Positions 25,971-35,098 of a DNA stretch of 64,000 nucleotides are shown piece after piece. Source of the DNA: Robiginitalea marina (GTDB taxonomy: Bacteria; Bacteroidota; Bacteroidia; Flavobacteriales; Flavobacteriaceae); contig NZ_JAMXIB010000001.1 in the NCBI RefSeq assembly GCF_024006985.1, positions 310,001-374,000 of the forward strand, in the 5' to 3' direction. The notes beneath the pieces were generated by a model. The model ran no database searches. It was not told the DNA's origin and worked only from the letters and a program-made list of their open reading frames with translations. How positions within the stretch are numbered: position 1 is the stretch's first letter; each line of letters begins with the position of its first letter. The position numbers were made by a program, and so were the translations under genes.

Positions 25971-26825
25971 TCAGGGCTTCCACATCAGGGCCTCTATAGA
26001 TAATTTATTAGATATTAGGTTCAGGTGACTTAGGGTACTAATCACATTTTCAAGATTTTCCCTTTTTATTTGACTCTGGCTCCAGCGGGTTATGGCCAGC
26101 CATTCCCTGATGCCTTCCAATGCTTGCTTGTAGCGTAAAGCCAGGGTCCGGTCAATACTGGGGATGTCCCTGAATTCCACGGTAAAAGTGTTAATGATTT
26201 CAAGGAGGTCGCTCAAAACCCCAGGAGCCTTCCTGCCAAATTCCTCCGTACAGGCAATTACAAAGCACGGCCAGGGGGTGGGGCAGACCCCTATCCTCCT
26301 GAATACCCCCTGGTCCACCAGGGGCTGGGTGGTGAAGCGTTCCCACATGAAGTAGTCGGCCGTACCGCTGGCGAGGGCAGACACGGCCCCTTCGAGGGTG
26401 TTAACCACCTCAAAGCGGAGGCTTTCCAGGGGCCAGCCCTGATTTTCCGCATGTATAAAGGCCATGAGGTGGCTACCGCTCCCGTATCGGCTGATGGCTG
26501 CGGTTTTACCTGCCAGCTCGCTTTCCGTGCGATAGGGGCTCGACTGGTGGACGTGGATACCCCAGTGCAGGGACGAGGCGATAAACTCCTGGGCTATTTG
26601 GGCAGGAGTTCCATCAGAAACGGCTTTGACCAGGCCCTCGGTGAGGATTACCGCCAGGTCGGCCTTCCCGGCCCTGAGCATTTCGGCCATCTTTCCTGTG
26701 CCTTCCGGAACATCGGTCCACTGAAGATCTATACCCCTTGCAGAGAAGGCCCCTTCTTCCAGGGCCATTAGCCAGGGCAGGTTAAAATGTTCGGGCACCC
26801 CAACAATGCGAACCGCTGTATTCAT
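25971..26825 (-). CDS. periplasmic-binding-like (NMT1/SsuA-type) protein lacking a signal peptide
   Basis: 284 aa with a type II solute-binding fold. VRIVGVPEHFNLPWLMALEEG opens the domain, then AGKADLAVILTEG, the hinge and SGTADYFMWE. Unlike transporter-bound relatives it starts directly at the fold, with no signal peptide or lipobox, so it should be cytoplasmic. It sits 12 nt after a nucleoside phosphorylase gene in the same operon; no permease or ATPase gene is nearby. The ligand is unknown. The last 100 bases are AT-rich relative to neighbours. Confidence 0.75.
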   Translation of the reverse strand: MNTAVRIVGVPEHFNLPWLMALEEGAFSARGIDLQWTDVPEGTGKMAEMLRAGKADLAVILTEGLVKAVSDGTPAQIAQEFIASSLHWGIHVHQSSPYRTESELAGKTAAISRYGSGSHLMAFIHAENQGWPLESLRFEVVNTLEGAVSALASGTADYFMWERFTTQPLVDQGVFRRIGVCPTPWPCFVIACTEEFGRKAPGVLSDLLEIINTFTVEFRDIPSIDRTLALRYKQALEGIREWLAITRWSQSQIKRENLENVISTLSHLNLISNKLSIEALMWKP

Positions 26826-26837
26826 GATCAGCCTCAA

Positions 26838-27713
26838 TTAAGATTCCCGGGCAAGATGTTCCAGGGTATATCGGATCAGGCGGTCGATCGCCTGCTTCGG
26901 GTCTTTTGAAAACTCCCTGGTTTCCCGGTTGGCCAGGATGCAGTTCAGGGCCGTTGCCGCATGCCCCATCAGGGCGGCCAGCCCAAAAATACCTGCAGTT
27001 TCCATTTCCATATTGGTGATCCGAAAGCCGTGGAAGCGGAACGAAGTCAACTTTTCATTCATATGGGGGTCCTCCGGAGCCAATCGGAGGTTTCTTCCCT
27101 GAGGCGCATAAAACCCCGAGTTGGTGGCCGTAAAGCCGCGGTGTATCCCGTCGGATTGAAACTTCATGCAGAGCTCCGGGTCGGCCTGCACCACGTAGGG
27201 TACCGGCTTCATGACCGACCACCCACTGTGTTCCAGAAAAGCAAACTGCATATCTGCCATTTGCACCCTGCCACTATCGTAGAAATGGAGCAGGCCATCA
27301 AAGCCGATAGCCATTTCACTGAGCACCATCGAATCCACAGGGATGTCTGCCTGGATGGCGCCCGAAGTCCCTACCCGTATCAATTCCAGCCGGGTCAGGG
27401 GTTCCCGTATTTTTTTGTTTTTAAAATCAATATTGACCAGGGCGTCCAGTTCATTGAGGACGATGTCGATATTGTCGGTTCCGATCCCCGTGGACACCAC
27501 ACTCAGGTGCTTCCCCCGGTAATACCCCGTATGGGTTACAAATTCCCTTTTGGATTTCTTTACGTCGATATGGTCAAAATAGGAGGAAACCTGGGGGACC
27601 CGGCCGGGGTCGCCAACCAAAATTACAGTAGGGGCGAGGTCTTCGGGCAGTAAATTGAGATGGTAAATAGATTGGTCCGGGTTAAGGATCAATTCGGAAG
27701 CTTCCAGGGGCAT
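26838..27713 (-). CDS. nucleoside phosphorylase (uridine phosphorylase family)
   Basis: 291 aa. VILVGDPGRV near residue 30 (phosphate loop), TGIGTDN, RVGTSGAIQ and the nucleoside-binding NMEMETAGIFGLAALMGH define NP-I phosphorylases of the Udp type. It splits pyrimidine (or purine) nucleosides with phosphate in the cytoplasm. Middle gene of a three-gene operon; 1 nt separates it from the DUF1835 gene. Confidence 0.9.
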   Translation of the reverse strand: MPLEASELILNPDQSIYHLNLLPEDLAPTVILVGDPGRVPQVSSYFDHIDVKKSKREFVTHTGYYRGKHLSVVSTGIGTDNIDIVLNELDALVNIDFKNKKIREPLTRLELIRVGTSGAIQADIPVDSMVLSEMAIGFDGLLHFYDSGRVQMADMQFAFLEHSGWSVMKPVPYVVQADPELCMKFQSDGIHRGFTATNSGFYAPQGRNLRLAPEDPHMNEKLTSFRFHGFRITNMEMETAGIFGLAALMGHAATALNCILANRETREFSKDPKQAIDRLIRYTLEHLARES

Positions 27714-27714
27714 G

Positions 27715-28647
27715 TCAGAGCTTTAGGATTCTTCCTGCCTCGGTATTGTAGAGGAAGTTGTATTTAAGGGCACCCCCCAGATAAACCTCATTGCTGCGAA
27801 GGGAGGCGTAGTAATTTGCCTGGTTTTCGAGGACATCCTTCCCCTCCTTGCTCAGCCGTACCGGGTTCATGGAGTGGAATAGGGGACGGAGGCTTCTGAC
27901 AATTCGATCGTACTGCGTATCCCCAAAACCATACCAGCCCTGGTTCGCCAAAAGGGAGGCCAGCAATTCCTTTTTGGAAGTGGGCTTTTCTTCTGCGGCC
28001 ACCTTAAGGACCCTGTTCTCAATTTCGTTCAGGCCGTTTTTGATGGTGGGAAACCGTTTGAGGTGTGTTTTAATCGCCTCCCCCAGGTATTGAAACTGGT
28101 AATGGTCGTATTCCGCCAAGTTTTCCAGTCGTATAGGGTTGTTGCTGCAATACAGCTGCCAGACATAATCGGCATATTCGATATCATCCTGGCTCAGGTC
28201 CACGCGTTTTTCATAGAGGCCCCGCAGTTGTTCATCGCTCAGGTCGTTGAGCCCGAACAATCTGTCGGTCCCGTCCTCATACCCGCTGCATACCAGGGAA
28301 ATCCGAACATGCCTTCGGTGCATTTTAAGCCAGCTGATCACCGCCAGCATATTGACCTGGCAAAAAAGGTCGTATTCAAACCATAAGACGATCTCATCCT
28401 CCTGCTTGTGGGAACAAAGAGACCTGTATTCCTTCAGGGTTTTCTCAATAAACCACGACTTGCTGACGTTATATTGTTTGTGGAGGAAGTCGAACCTGGT
28501 CTTCCAAAACGCCTCACTCCCAACATTAGTCTCCGTCTTTCCCTCACACAACATTTCCCTCCAGGTTATCACAGCCCCTTTATACTTGAGCTGCTTAAGC
28601 CTTTCGGTGAAAATATCCCCGTTGGTGATGTGCAATTGGGAACTCAT
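27715..28647 (-). CDS. DUF1835 domain protein
   Basis: 310 aa. N-terminal LHITNGDIFTERL and ITWREMLCEGK are the DUF1835 signature, with EIVLWFEYDLFCQVNML in the centre, and a second helical domain after about residue 170. Cytoplasmic; function of the family is not known. First gene of the operon with the phosphorylase and the binding-protein-like gene. A -7-like TAACTTTA lies at 28678-28685 (minus). Confidence 0.85.
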   Translation of the reverse strand: MSSQLHITNGDIFTERLKQLKYKGAVITWREMLCEGKTETNVGSEAFWKTRFDFLHKQYNVSKSWFIEKTLKEYRSLCSHKQEDEIVLWFEYDLFCQVNMLAVISWLKMHRRHVRISLVCSGYEDGTDRLFGLNDLSDEQLRGLYEKRVDLSQDDIEYADYVWQLYCSNNPIRLENLAEYDHYQFQYLGEAIKTHLKRFPTIKNGLNEIENRVLKVAAEEKPTSKKELLASLLANQGWYGFGDTQYDRIVRSLRPLFHSMNPVRLSKEGKDVLENQANYYASLRSNEVYLGGALKYNFLYNTEAGRILKL

Positions 28648-28742
28648 GATGCTTCAGGTCGTTTATCAAATGACAGATAAAGTTAGCATTTAATCGAAAG
28701 AATAAAAAAAAATTAACAGAATGACGCAACCTTTAGTCAGTT

Positions 28743-29075
28743 TTATCCTCCAACCCGCTTTACTTTAAAACCCAATTCCCTGAGGTGTTGCATGATTTGT
28801 ACGCGGTAATCGCCCTGGATAAGAATGCTGCCATTTTTACTGGACCCGCCCACCCCAAGGCGCTGCTTGATTTGCCTGGCTAAGGTTTTGAGGTCCTCTT
28901 CGGACCCGTTATACCCCTCGAGGAGGGTAACCGGCTTGCCTTTGCGTTTTTCGTATTTGCAGAGAATGGGGTCGTCCTGCATCCAGAGTTCCTTCCCTTT
29001 TGCTTCCAGGGAATGCTCATCCTCAGGCTCCGGGTGGTCAGGGAATAACTTTTTGAGTTGGTCTTTAAGGTCCAT
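28743..29075 (-). CDS. SUI1/eIF1-like translation factor (YciH family)
   Basis: 110 aa. The SUI1 fold is recognised from KPVTLLEGYNG, LKTLARQIKQRLGVGGSSK and the basic C-terminus GFKVKRVGG. The bacterial homologue of eIF1 influences start-codon choice and initiation under stress in other bacteria. This is notable in a genome that lacks Shine-Dalgarno sites and seems to use leaderless mRNAs. Confidence 0.92.
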   Translation of the reverse strand: MDLKDQLKKLFPDHPEPEDEHSLEAKGKELWMQDDPILCKYEKRKGKPVTLLEGYNGSEEDLKTLARQIKQRLGVGGSSKNGSILIQGDYRVQIMQHLRELGFKVKRVGG

Positions 29076-29109
29076 AAAGATTAAAGAATGGTGCAGTCCG
29101 GATAAAAGA

Positions 29110-30066
29110 TCAGCTACCGGGCTTTACCAGGCCCAGTTCGATAAGGCGTTCGTTGAGGAATTCCCCGGCGGTAATATCGGAAAAGGCTTTTGGGTGGGCC
29201 TCGTCGATGCAGTGTTCCAGGCAATTCAGGGGCATTGAACTGATGGGATGCATAAAAAAGGGAATAGAGTAGCGTGAGCTCCCCCAGGCTTCCCTTGGCG
29301 GGTTTACCACGCGGTGTATGGTGGATTTCAGCCGGTTATTGGTATGGCGGGAGAGCATATCCCCCACATTGATCATCAGTTCGTCCGGGGAGGCGATGGC
29401 ATCAATCCATTCGCCGCGGTGGTTCTTTACCTGGAGCCCTTTCCCATGGGCTCCCATCAGCAGGGTGATCAGGTTGATGTCACCGTGTGCCGCTGCACGG
29501 ACCGCATTTTTGGGTTCCTCCGTTATCGGCGGATAGTGGATCGGCCTCAAAATGGAGTTCCCGTCTTTTACATACCCATCGAAATAATCTTCCTGTAAGC
29601 CAAGGCGGAGGGCCAGCGCCTTTAAAACGTAAACCGCTGTTTTCTCCAGCATCTGATAGGCCTGCTTCCCGGCTTCATTGAACCCGGGCAGTTCTGCTAC
29701 AAACACATTTTCAGGATATTCGGAGGCAAGTTCATGGCCCTCTTCCAGGTATTGCCCGAAATGCCAGAATTCCTTCAGGTCACCTTCCTTACGCCCCTTG
29801 GCATGCTCCTTTCCAAAGGAGGTATAGCCCCGTTGGCCGCCAATACCCGGTATTTCATACTTCTTTTTTATCGCTTCCGGAAGGTCGAAAAACTTTTTTA
29901 CCTCTGCATAGAGCCTCGCTACCAGTTCTTCCGACAGGAAATGCCCGCTAAGGGCCACGAAGCCAATCTGCTCAAAGGCCTCGCCGATATCGTTGACAAA
30001 AGCAGCCTTTCGCTTGGGTTCGCCCGAGGTAAAGTCGCGCAAGTCTACACTGGGTATGGAATTCAT
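29110..30066 (-). CDS. isopenicillin N synthase-like 2-oxoglutarate/Fe(II) oxygenase
   Basis: 318 aa. N-terminal DIOX_N region (PSVDLRDF...EAFEQIGFVALSGH) and a C-terminal 2OG-Fe(II) domain. Iron ligands are HGD (in AAHGDINLITLL) and the distal His of STIHRVVNP; the 2OG-binding R-x-S is RYSIPFF. Substrate unknown; the family hydroxylates or desaturates small molecules. Promoter TAACTTTG at 30091. Divergent from the E1 gene. Confidence 0.9.
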   Translation of the reverse strand: MNSIPSVDLRDFTSGEPKRKAAFVNDIGEAFEQIGFVALSGHFLSEELVARLYAEVKKFFDLPEAIKKKYEIPGIGGQRGYTSFGKEHAKGRKEGDLKEFWHFGQYLEEGHELASEYPENVFVAELPGFNEAGKQAYQMLEKTAVYVLKALALRLGLQEDYFDGYVKDGNSILRPIHYPPITEEPKNAVRAAAHGDINLITLLMGAHGKGLQVKNHRGEWIDAIASPDELMINVGDMLSRHTNNRLKSTIHRVVNPPREAWGSSRYSIPFFMHPISSMPLNCLEHCIDEAHPKAFSDITAGEFLNERLIELGLVKPGS

Positions 30067-30090
30067 AGGGCAAGGGTTTGAAAGAGCCCT

Positions 30091-30098
30091 CAAAGTTA
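30091..30098 (-). promoter_or_regulatory. -7 box TAACTTTG for the oxygenase gene
   Basis: Exact TAnnTTTG on the minus strand, 24 nt before ATG 30066. Confidence 0.6.
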
Positions 30099-30104
30099 AT
30101 AATA

Positions 30105-30139
30105 TTTGTTCCACCTCCCCGGGTGAATGCGTAGATTTG
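30105..30139 (+). promoter_or_regulatory. promoter of the fused E1 gene (-33 TTTG, -7 TAGATTTG)
   Basis: TTTG at 30105-30108 and TAGATTTG at 30132-30139, 23 nt apart, 37 nt before the ATG at 30177. Confidence 0.6.
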
Positions 30140-30176
30140 TGCCTGGACTAAATCGGGTAACCCCCACTGGCAACCT

Positions 30177-32153
30177 ATGGACTACAAGGCTTTTGATATC
30201 GCCCCGGACACCCAGCTCAGGCTTTACCGGGATATGCTGCTTTCCAGGATGATCGAGGAAAAAATGCTCATCCTCCTGCGACAGGGACGGATTTCCAAAT
30301 GGTTTAGCGGTATAGGGCAGGAAGCCATTGCAGCCGGGATCACGGCCAGCCTCCATCCGGAGGAATACATCCTTCCCATGCATCGGAACCTCGCGGTGTT
30401 CACCGGCCGGGATATCCCACTGCACCGATTGTTTGCCCAATGGCAGGGAAAGCAGAGCGGGTTTACCAAAGGCAGGGACCGGAGTTTCCATTTTGGCAGC
30501 AGGGAACACCATATTGTAGGGATGATTTCACACCTCGGGCCCCAATTAGGGGTGGCCAACGGCATCGCCCTGACCCACCTGCTGCGTAAGGAACCCCGCG
30601 TCACTGCAGTCTTCACGGGGGAAGGCGCCACTAGTGAAGGCGACTTTCACGAGGCCCTGAATATCGCCGCGGTCTGGGACCTGCCCGTTTTGTTCTGCAT
30701 CGAAAACAACGGGTATGGCCTCTCCACCCCGACAAACGAACAGTTTCGCTGCGAAAACCTGGCCGACAAGGGCATTGGCTACGGGATGAAAGCGCATATC
30801 CTTGATGGCAACAATATCCTGGAGGTCTATAGCCGGGTATCGGAACTTGTTTCGGAAATGCGAAAAAACCCCGCACCGGTGCTTTTGGAGTTTAAAACCT
30901 TTCGCATGCGGGGCCATGAAGAGGCCAGCGGCACGAAATATGTTCCCCAGGAGCTCATGGACCAGTGGGCAGCCCGGGATCCACTGGAAAACTTTACCCA
31001 GCACCTGCGCGAAGAAGGCATCCTCTCTGAAACCCTGGAAGTGGACCTGAAAAAGGAAATCGCACACAGGATTAACGACAACCTTGAAACCGCCTTTGCC
31101 GAAGGGCCGGTTGATTTTAACTATACCAAAGAATTAAATGATGTATTTCATCATTTTGTTTATGAGGAGGTTAAAGAGAATATAGAAACGGAAAATATCC
31201 GTTTGGTGGATGCCGTTTCCCAGGGCCTCAGGCAATCGATAGAACGCTGCGATTCCCTGGTGATCATGGGCCAGGACATCGCCGAATACGGCGGAGTTTT
31301 CAAGGTTACCGAGGGTTTTGTGGAAGCTTTTGGCAAGGAGCGGGTGCGCAACACCCCGATTTGCGAATCGGCGGTGGTATCCACGGCTATGGGGTTGGCC
31401 ATTGGCGGCATGAAGGCCGTTGTGGAAATGCAGTTCGGCGACTTTGTCAGTTCCGGATTTAACCCCGTGGTGAATTACCTGGCCAAGGTCCATTACCGGT
31501 GGGGGCAACCCGCCGACGTAGTTATCCGGATGCCCTGCGGGGCAGGGGTAGGGGCAGGTCCCTTCCATTCCCAGACCAATGAGGCCTGGTTTACTAAGGT
31601 GCCGGGGCTTAAAGTGGTCTACCCGGCTTTCCCAAGGGATGCCAAAGGACTCCTGGCCACTGCCATCAACGACCCGAACCCCGTTCTCTTCTTTGAACAC
31701 AAGGCTCTGTACCGCAGCATCTATGGCGAAGTCCCCACGGGGTATTATACCCTTCCCCTGGGCGTGGCGAGCCAGGTCCGGACAGGCAGCAGGCTTTCCC
31801 TGATAACTTTTGGGGCCGGGGTACACTGGGCCATGGAAGCCCTCGACGAGCTGAAGATTGGGGATGCGGACCTTATCGACCTGAGGACCCTTTGCCCGCT
31901 GGATACCGAAGCCATTTTCCAGTCCGTCCGAAAAACCGGCAAAGTCCTGCTCCTGCAGGAAGACAGTCTGTTCGGCGGGGTGATGTCGGATGTGGCCGCC
32001 CTCATCGCCGAGCATTGTTTCGAATCCCTGGACGCCCCGGTGCGCCGGGTAGCCGGCCTGGAAATCCCCATCCCGTTTGCGCGCAGCCTGGAAGCCGGAT
32101 ATTTGCCCCAGCAACGGCTGCGACAGGCCCTTAAGGAGCTTTTGGCCTATTAG
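30177..32153 (+). CDS. 2-oxoacid (branched-chain) dehydrogenase E1, fused alpha and beta subunits
   Basis: 658 aa. The alpha half (1-310) has the thiamine-diphosphate motif GEGATSEGDFHEALN...NNGYG. The beta half (about 335-658) has MGQDIAEYGGVF, AMGLAIGGMK and the C-terminal transketolase domain. It decarboxylates branched-chain 2-oxoacids and acylates the E2 lipoyl arm, giving branched acyl-CoA. Such fusions are usual in Bacteroidetes. The junction (31122-31200) is an AT-rich patch. It ends 52 nt before the polyketide operon on the same strand and could supply branched starter units (inference). Confidence 0.9.
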   Translation: MDYKAFDIAPDTQLRLYRDMLLSRMIEEKMLILLRQGRISKWFSGIGQEAIAAGITASLHPEEYILPMHRNLAVFTGRDIPLHRLFAQWQGKQSGFTKGRDRSFHFGSREHHIVGMISHLGPQLGVANGIALTHLLRKEPRVTAVFTGEGATSEGDFHEALNIAAVWDLPVLFCIENNGYGLSTPTNEQFRCENLADKGIGYGMKAHILDGNNILEVYSRVSELVSEMRKNPAPVLLEFKTFRMRGHEEASGTKYVPQELMDQWAARDPLENFTQHLREEGILSETLEVDLKKEIAHRINDNLETAFAEGPVDFNYTKELNDVFHHFVYEEVKENIETENIRLVDAVSQGLRQSIERCDSLVIMGQDIAEYGGVFKVTEGFVEAFGKERVRNTPICESAVVSTAMGLAIGGMKAVVEMQFGDFVSSGFNPVVNYLAKVHYRWGQPADVVIRMPCGAGVGAGPFHSQTNEAWFTKVPGLKVVYPAFPRDAKGLLATAINDPNPVLFFEHKALYRSIYGEVPTGYYTLPLGVASQVRTGSRLSLITFGAGVHWAMEALDELKIGDADLIDLRTLCPLDTEAIFQSVRKTGKVLLLQEDSLFGGVMSDVAALIAEHCFESLDAPVRRVAGLEIPIPFARSLEAGYLPQQRLRQALKELLAY

Positions 32154-32193
32154 GACAGGGGAAGTCCAAACCAAAGGATCGGACAAAAAGAAG

Positions 32194-32201
32194 TACCTTC
32201 A
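32194..32201 (+). promoter_or_regulatory. variant -7 box TACCTTCA before the polyketide operon
   Basis: Ends 4 nt before GTG 32206. If active, the operon mRNA is leaderless for its first gene. Confidence 0.35.
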
Positions 32202-32205
32202 TCCG

Positions 32206-33312
32206 GTGGAATCGACGGAGATAATTGTGATCGGTGCCGGGCTGGCCGGCCTTACCGCCGCCCTGGAACTGGCAGAAGCCGGCAGGCAAGTGGTGGTTTT
32301 TGACAGCCATCGGCTGCCCAGGCACAAGGTTTGCGGGGAATACCTCTCCATGGAGGTCGTGCCCTATCTCAACAGCAAAGGCGTCGATCTGTCGGATGCC
32401 CCCGAAATCGGGCATTTGCTGCTAGCTACCCCCGGAGGGCGTTCCCTGAGGGCGTCCCTGCCCCTGGGGGCTGTGGGTATCAGCCGTTACGCCCTGGATC
32501 AAAGGCTATATGAGGCTGCCCGGGCAGCCGGGGTCCGGTTCGTATGGCAGGCTGTGGAAGCGGTTTCCTTCAGCGACCACCAGTTCAGGGTAAGGACCAG
32601 GGAAAACGCGTATTCGGCCCGGCTTGTCCTGGGTGCCTGGGGAAAAAGGAGCCGCCTTGACCGCCTGGCAGGGAGGCCGTTTTTCTCAAAACCCAGCCCG
32701 TGGATGGGTATTAAGATGCATTATCAGATGGATTACCCAGGCAACCAGGTCGGGCTGTATGCCTTCCGGGGCGGGTATGGGGGGCTGTCGGTTACCGAAA
32801 CCGGGGCGGTGAATTTTTGCTACCTGATCCACAGGGATCGCTTTAAAAACACTCCTGACCTGGAGGCCTGCACCCGCCTGCTGGCAAGCGAACACCCGTT
32901 GCTCGCCCCGCTGCTTTCAGAAGCCAAACCCCTTTTCCCTAAGGCCCTTGGGATTTCCAATATTTCATTCCATCCAAAAAAACTGGGTTCCAACCATATC
33001 CTGATGGCGGGTGACGCGGCGCGGCTAATCCACCCCCTTTGCGGAAACGGCATGGCCATGGCCATTGAAGGCGGCCGGCTACTGGCCTCCCTTACCACCG
33101 GGTATATTCAAGGGAAAATCCGCGACCTTGATGCCCTCGAAAAGGAATACTCCCTTCAGTGGCAGGGAAAATTCCGCCAAAGGCTTCGGTTCGGAAGCCT
33201 GTTGCAACAACTCCTGCTGCATCCACGCGGCCTTGAAATCGGGGTGGGGATTGCCGGAAAATCGCCTCGACTGGTGCAACAACTCATTGAAAAAACCCAC
33301 GGGAGGCCATGA
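32206..33312 (+). CDS. FAD-dependent oxidoreductase (geranylgeranyl-reductase/monooxygenase-like), polyketide operon
   Basis: 368 aa. Rossmann FAD motif GAGLAGL immediately after the start, HKVCGEY, GISRYALDQRLYEAA, and the second FAD motif GDAARLIHPLCGNGMAMAIEGG. This is the flavoprotein group containing UbiH-type hydroxylases and geranylgeranyl reductases. By context it may oxidise the aromatic ring made by the type III synthase. GTG 32206 was chosen because the fold begins there; upstream in-frame codons lie inside the E1 gene. It overlaps the methyltransferase gene by 4 nt. Confidence 0.85.
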   Translation: MESTEIIVIGAGLAGLTAALELAEAGRQVVVFDSHRLPRHKVCGEYLSMEVVPYLNSKGVDLSDAPEIGHLLLATPGGRSLRASLPLGAVGISRYALDQRLYEAARAAGVRFVWQAVEAVSFSDHQFRVRTRENAYSARLVLGAWGKRSRLDRLAGRPFFSKPSPWMGIKMHYQMDYPGNQVGLYAFRGGYGGLSVTETGAVNFCYLIHRDRFKNTPDLEACTRLLASEHPLLAPLLSEAKPLFPKALGISNISFHPKKLGSNHILMAGDAARLIHPLCGNGMAMAIEGGRLLASLTTGYIQGKIRDLDALEKEYSLQWQGKFRQRLRFGSLLQQLLLHPRGLEIGVGIAGKSPRLVQQLIEKTHGRP

Positions 33313-34043
33313 AAAGAAAAGCTGTTTTCAGGCACCGGAGCACTGAACCGGAATTGATGGACGACCCGTTTTTGGAAGCCTCCGAATTAAAGGCCGCCCT
33401 GAACGACATTGGTCGGGTAAATCGCCTCCTGGGTGGCAACCGCGTGGGTTTGGCAGGTTTAAAGCCCTTTTTGCGAGGCAGCGCGGAAAGGCCTGTGGAG
33501 GTGGTGGATATCGGATGTGGCAACGGGGAATTCCTCAGGCATGTTGCCCGCTATTGCCGCAGGCAACACATACCGGTACGCCTTACCGGGGTGGATATCA
33601 ATGAAAAAAGCCTCGGCCTTGGAAGGCTCCACCAGGGGGAATTTCCGGAAATCATCTATGAATGCAGTGACGTCATGGACTATACGCCGAAACCGGGCGT
33701 GGGCCAGCCTTTACTGATCTGCAATTTGTTCCTACACCATTTTTCCGAAGACCAAATCCGATTCCTGCTCGAGCGATGGCAGGGCGCGGGTTCCAGGGCC
33801 ATTATCGTGAACGATTTACACCGAAGCGCCCTGGCCTATTATTTATTTCACCTTTTTGGGGTTATCTTTATGAACTCAGGACTCGCCAGGCATGACGGCC
33901 TGGTGTCCATAAAGAGAGGCTTCCGCAGGAAAGAGCTGGAAGCCTGCTGCCGCCTGCTTCCCGGTTGGGAATGCAACATCCGCTGGAAATGGGCCTTCCG
34001 CTATCTATGGACTTTAACCCCGCAGGGAACCACATATGACTGA
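33309..34043 (+). CDS. SAM-dependent methyltransferase, polyketide operon
   Basis: 244 aa. Class I fold: motif I VDIGCGNGEFLR near residue 66, acidic loop GVDINEKSLG, and motif LLICNLFLHHFSEDQ. It probably methylates an oxygen or carbon of the polyketide ring. ATGA overlap with the gene before and 8-nt overlap with the synthase gene after. Substrate unknown. Confidence 0.88.
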   Translation: MKRKAVFRHRSTEPELMDDPFLEASELKAALNDIGRVNRLLGGNRVGLAGLKPFLRGSAERPVEVVDIGCGNGEFLRHVARYCRRQHIPVRLTGVDINEKSLGLGRLHQGEFPEIIYECSDVMDYTPKPGVGQPLLICNLFLHHFSEDQIRFLLERWQGAGSRAIIVNDLHRSALAYYLFHLFGVIFMNSGLARHDGLVSIKRGFRRKELEACCRLLPGWECNIRWKWAFRYLWTLTPQGTTYD

Positions 34044-35091
34044 TATTCGAATCGTTGGAGCTTCCAGGGAACTTCCCCGCTTTACCAGGTCTACCCCGGA
34101 GATCATTCCCCATGTCAGGGAATGGCTCAAACAGGAACCTGAAAGGCTGGTACGGAAGGCGATCAAGATTTTTGAAGGGGCCGGGGTTGACCAGCGGTTC
34201 GGCATCATGGATGTGGCCGAGGTCTTCACCCGCACCAGTTTTGAAGAAAAGAACAACGCCTATATGGAGGCTGCGAAGTCCCTTGGGATGCGCGTTCTGG
34301 ACAAAGCCCTCAGGGCAGCCGGATGGGAGCCTGAAAGCCTCGACTACCTGATCACGGTAAGCTGCACGGGGATCATGATTCCTTCCCTGGATGCCTACCT
34401 GGTCAATGGCCTTTCCCTGCGGGGAGACATTTGCCGCCTGCCCGTCACCGAGATGGGTTGCGCTGCAGGAATCTCCGGATTGATCTACGCCCATCATTTC
34501 CTTAAAGGGGGCAAGGGCACCAGGGCGGCCGTAGTTGCCGTGGAATGCCCTTCCGCAACGTTTCAGCACGATGACCACAGCATGGCCAATATCATCAGCG
34601 CTGCCATTTTCGGGGATGGGGCGAGTTGTGTGCTCCTGAGTTCGGAAGAAGGGGCATCCGGCCCAACGATCCTGGCGGAGGGCATGTATCATTTCCCCGA
34701 AACCACCAGCCTTATGGGGTTCCACCTGTCCAATTCCGGGTTGAAGATGATCCTGGATCCGGCGGTGCCGGAGACGATTACCGCCCATTTCCACCACATG
34801 CTGTTGCCGTTCCTGGAAGAAAACGGCCTGGAGCTCGGGCAGGTACGCCATTTGATCTTCCACCCCGGCGGGCGCAAGATTGTGCAGGCGACGGAACAGT
34901 TTTTTGAATCACAGGAGGCGGACCTGGAGGATACGCGGGAAGTCCTCAGGGCCTATGGAAATATGAGCAGTGTAACCGTGTTATATGTACTTCAGCGCTT
35001 CCTTGAGAAAAAACCTGCACCCGGGGAATACGGGTTGATGCTGAGTTTTGGGCCTGGCTTTACCGCCCAGCGCCTGTTGCTCCAATTCTGA
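34036..35091 (+). CDS. type III polyketide synthase (chalcone/stilbene synthase superfamily)
   Basis: 351 aa. The full catalytic triad is present: Cys in EMGCAAG (about residue 140), His in FHPGG (about 276) and Asn in YGNMSS (about 313). It condenses malonyl units onto an acyl starter and cyclises to resorcinols, pyrones or phloroglucinols. The adjacent private ACP and FAS enzymes suggest that an acyl-ACP is its starter, as in bacterial phenolic-lipid pathways. Product not predictable from sequence. Confidence 0.93.
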   Translation: MTDIRIVGASRELPRFTRSTPEIIPHVREWLKQEPERLVRKAIKIFEGAGVDQRFGIMDVAEVFTRTSFEEKNNAYMEAAKSLGMRVLDKALRAAGWEPESLDYLITVSCTGIMIPSLDAYLVNGLSLRGDICRLPVTEMGCAAGISGLIYAHHFLKGGKGTRAAVVAVECPSATFQHDDHSMANIISAAIFGDGASCVLLSSEEGASGPTILAEGMYHFPETTSLMGFHLSNSGLKMILDPAVPETITAHFHHMLLPFLEENGLELGQVRHLIFHPGGRKIVQATEQFFESQEADLEDTREVLRAYGNMSSVTVLYVLQRFLEKKPAPGEYGLMLSFGPGFTAQRLLLQF

Positions 35092-35098
35092 AGAAGGC

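Noticed and set aside
31134-32186. Long minus-strand reading frame (350 codons) opposite the E1 gene
   Set aside because: Lies wholly antisense to a well-recognised gene and encodes no known motif.
32077-32205. Upstream extension of the FAD oxidoreductase from an ATG inside the E1 gene
   Set aside because: The Rossmann fold begins at GTG 32206 and the extension overlaps the E1 3' end in another frame.
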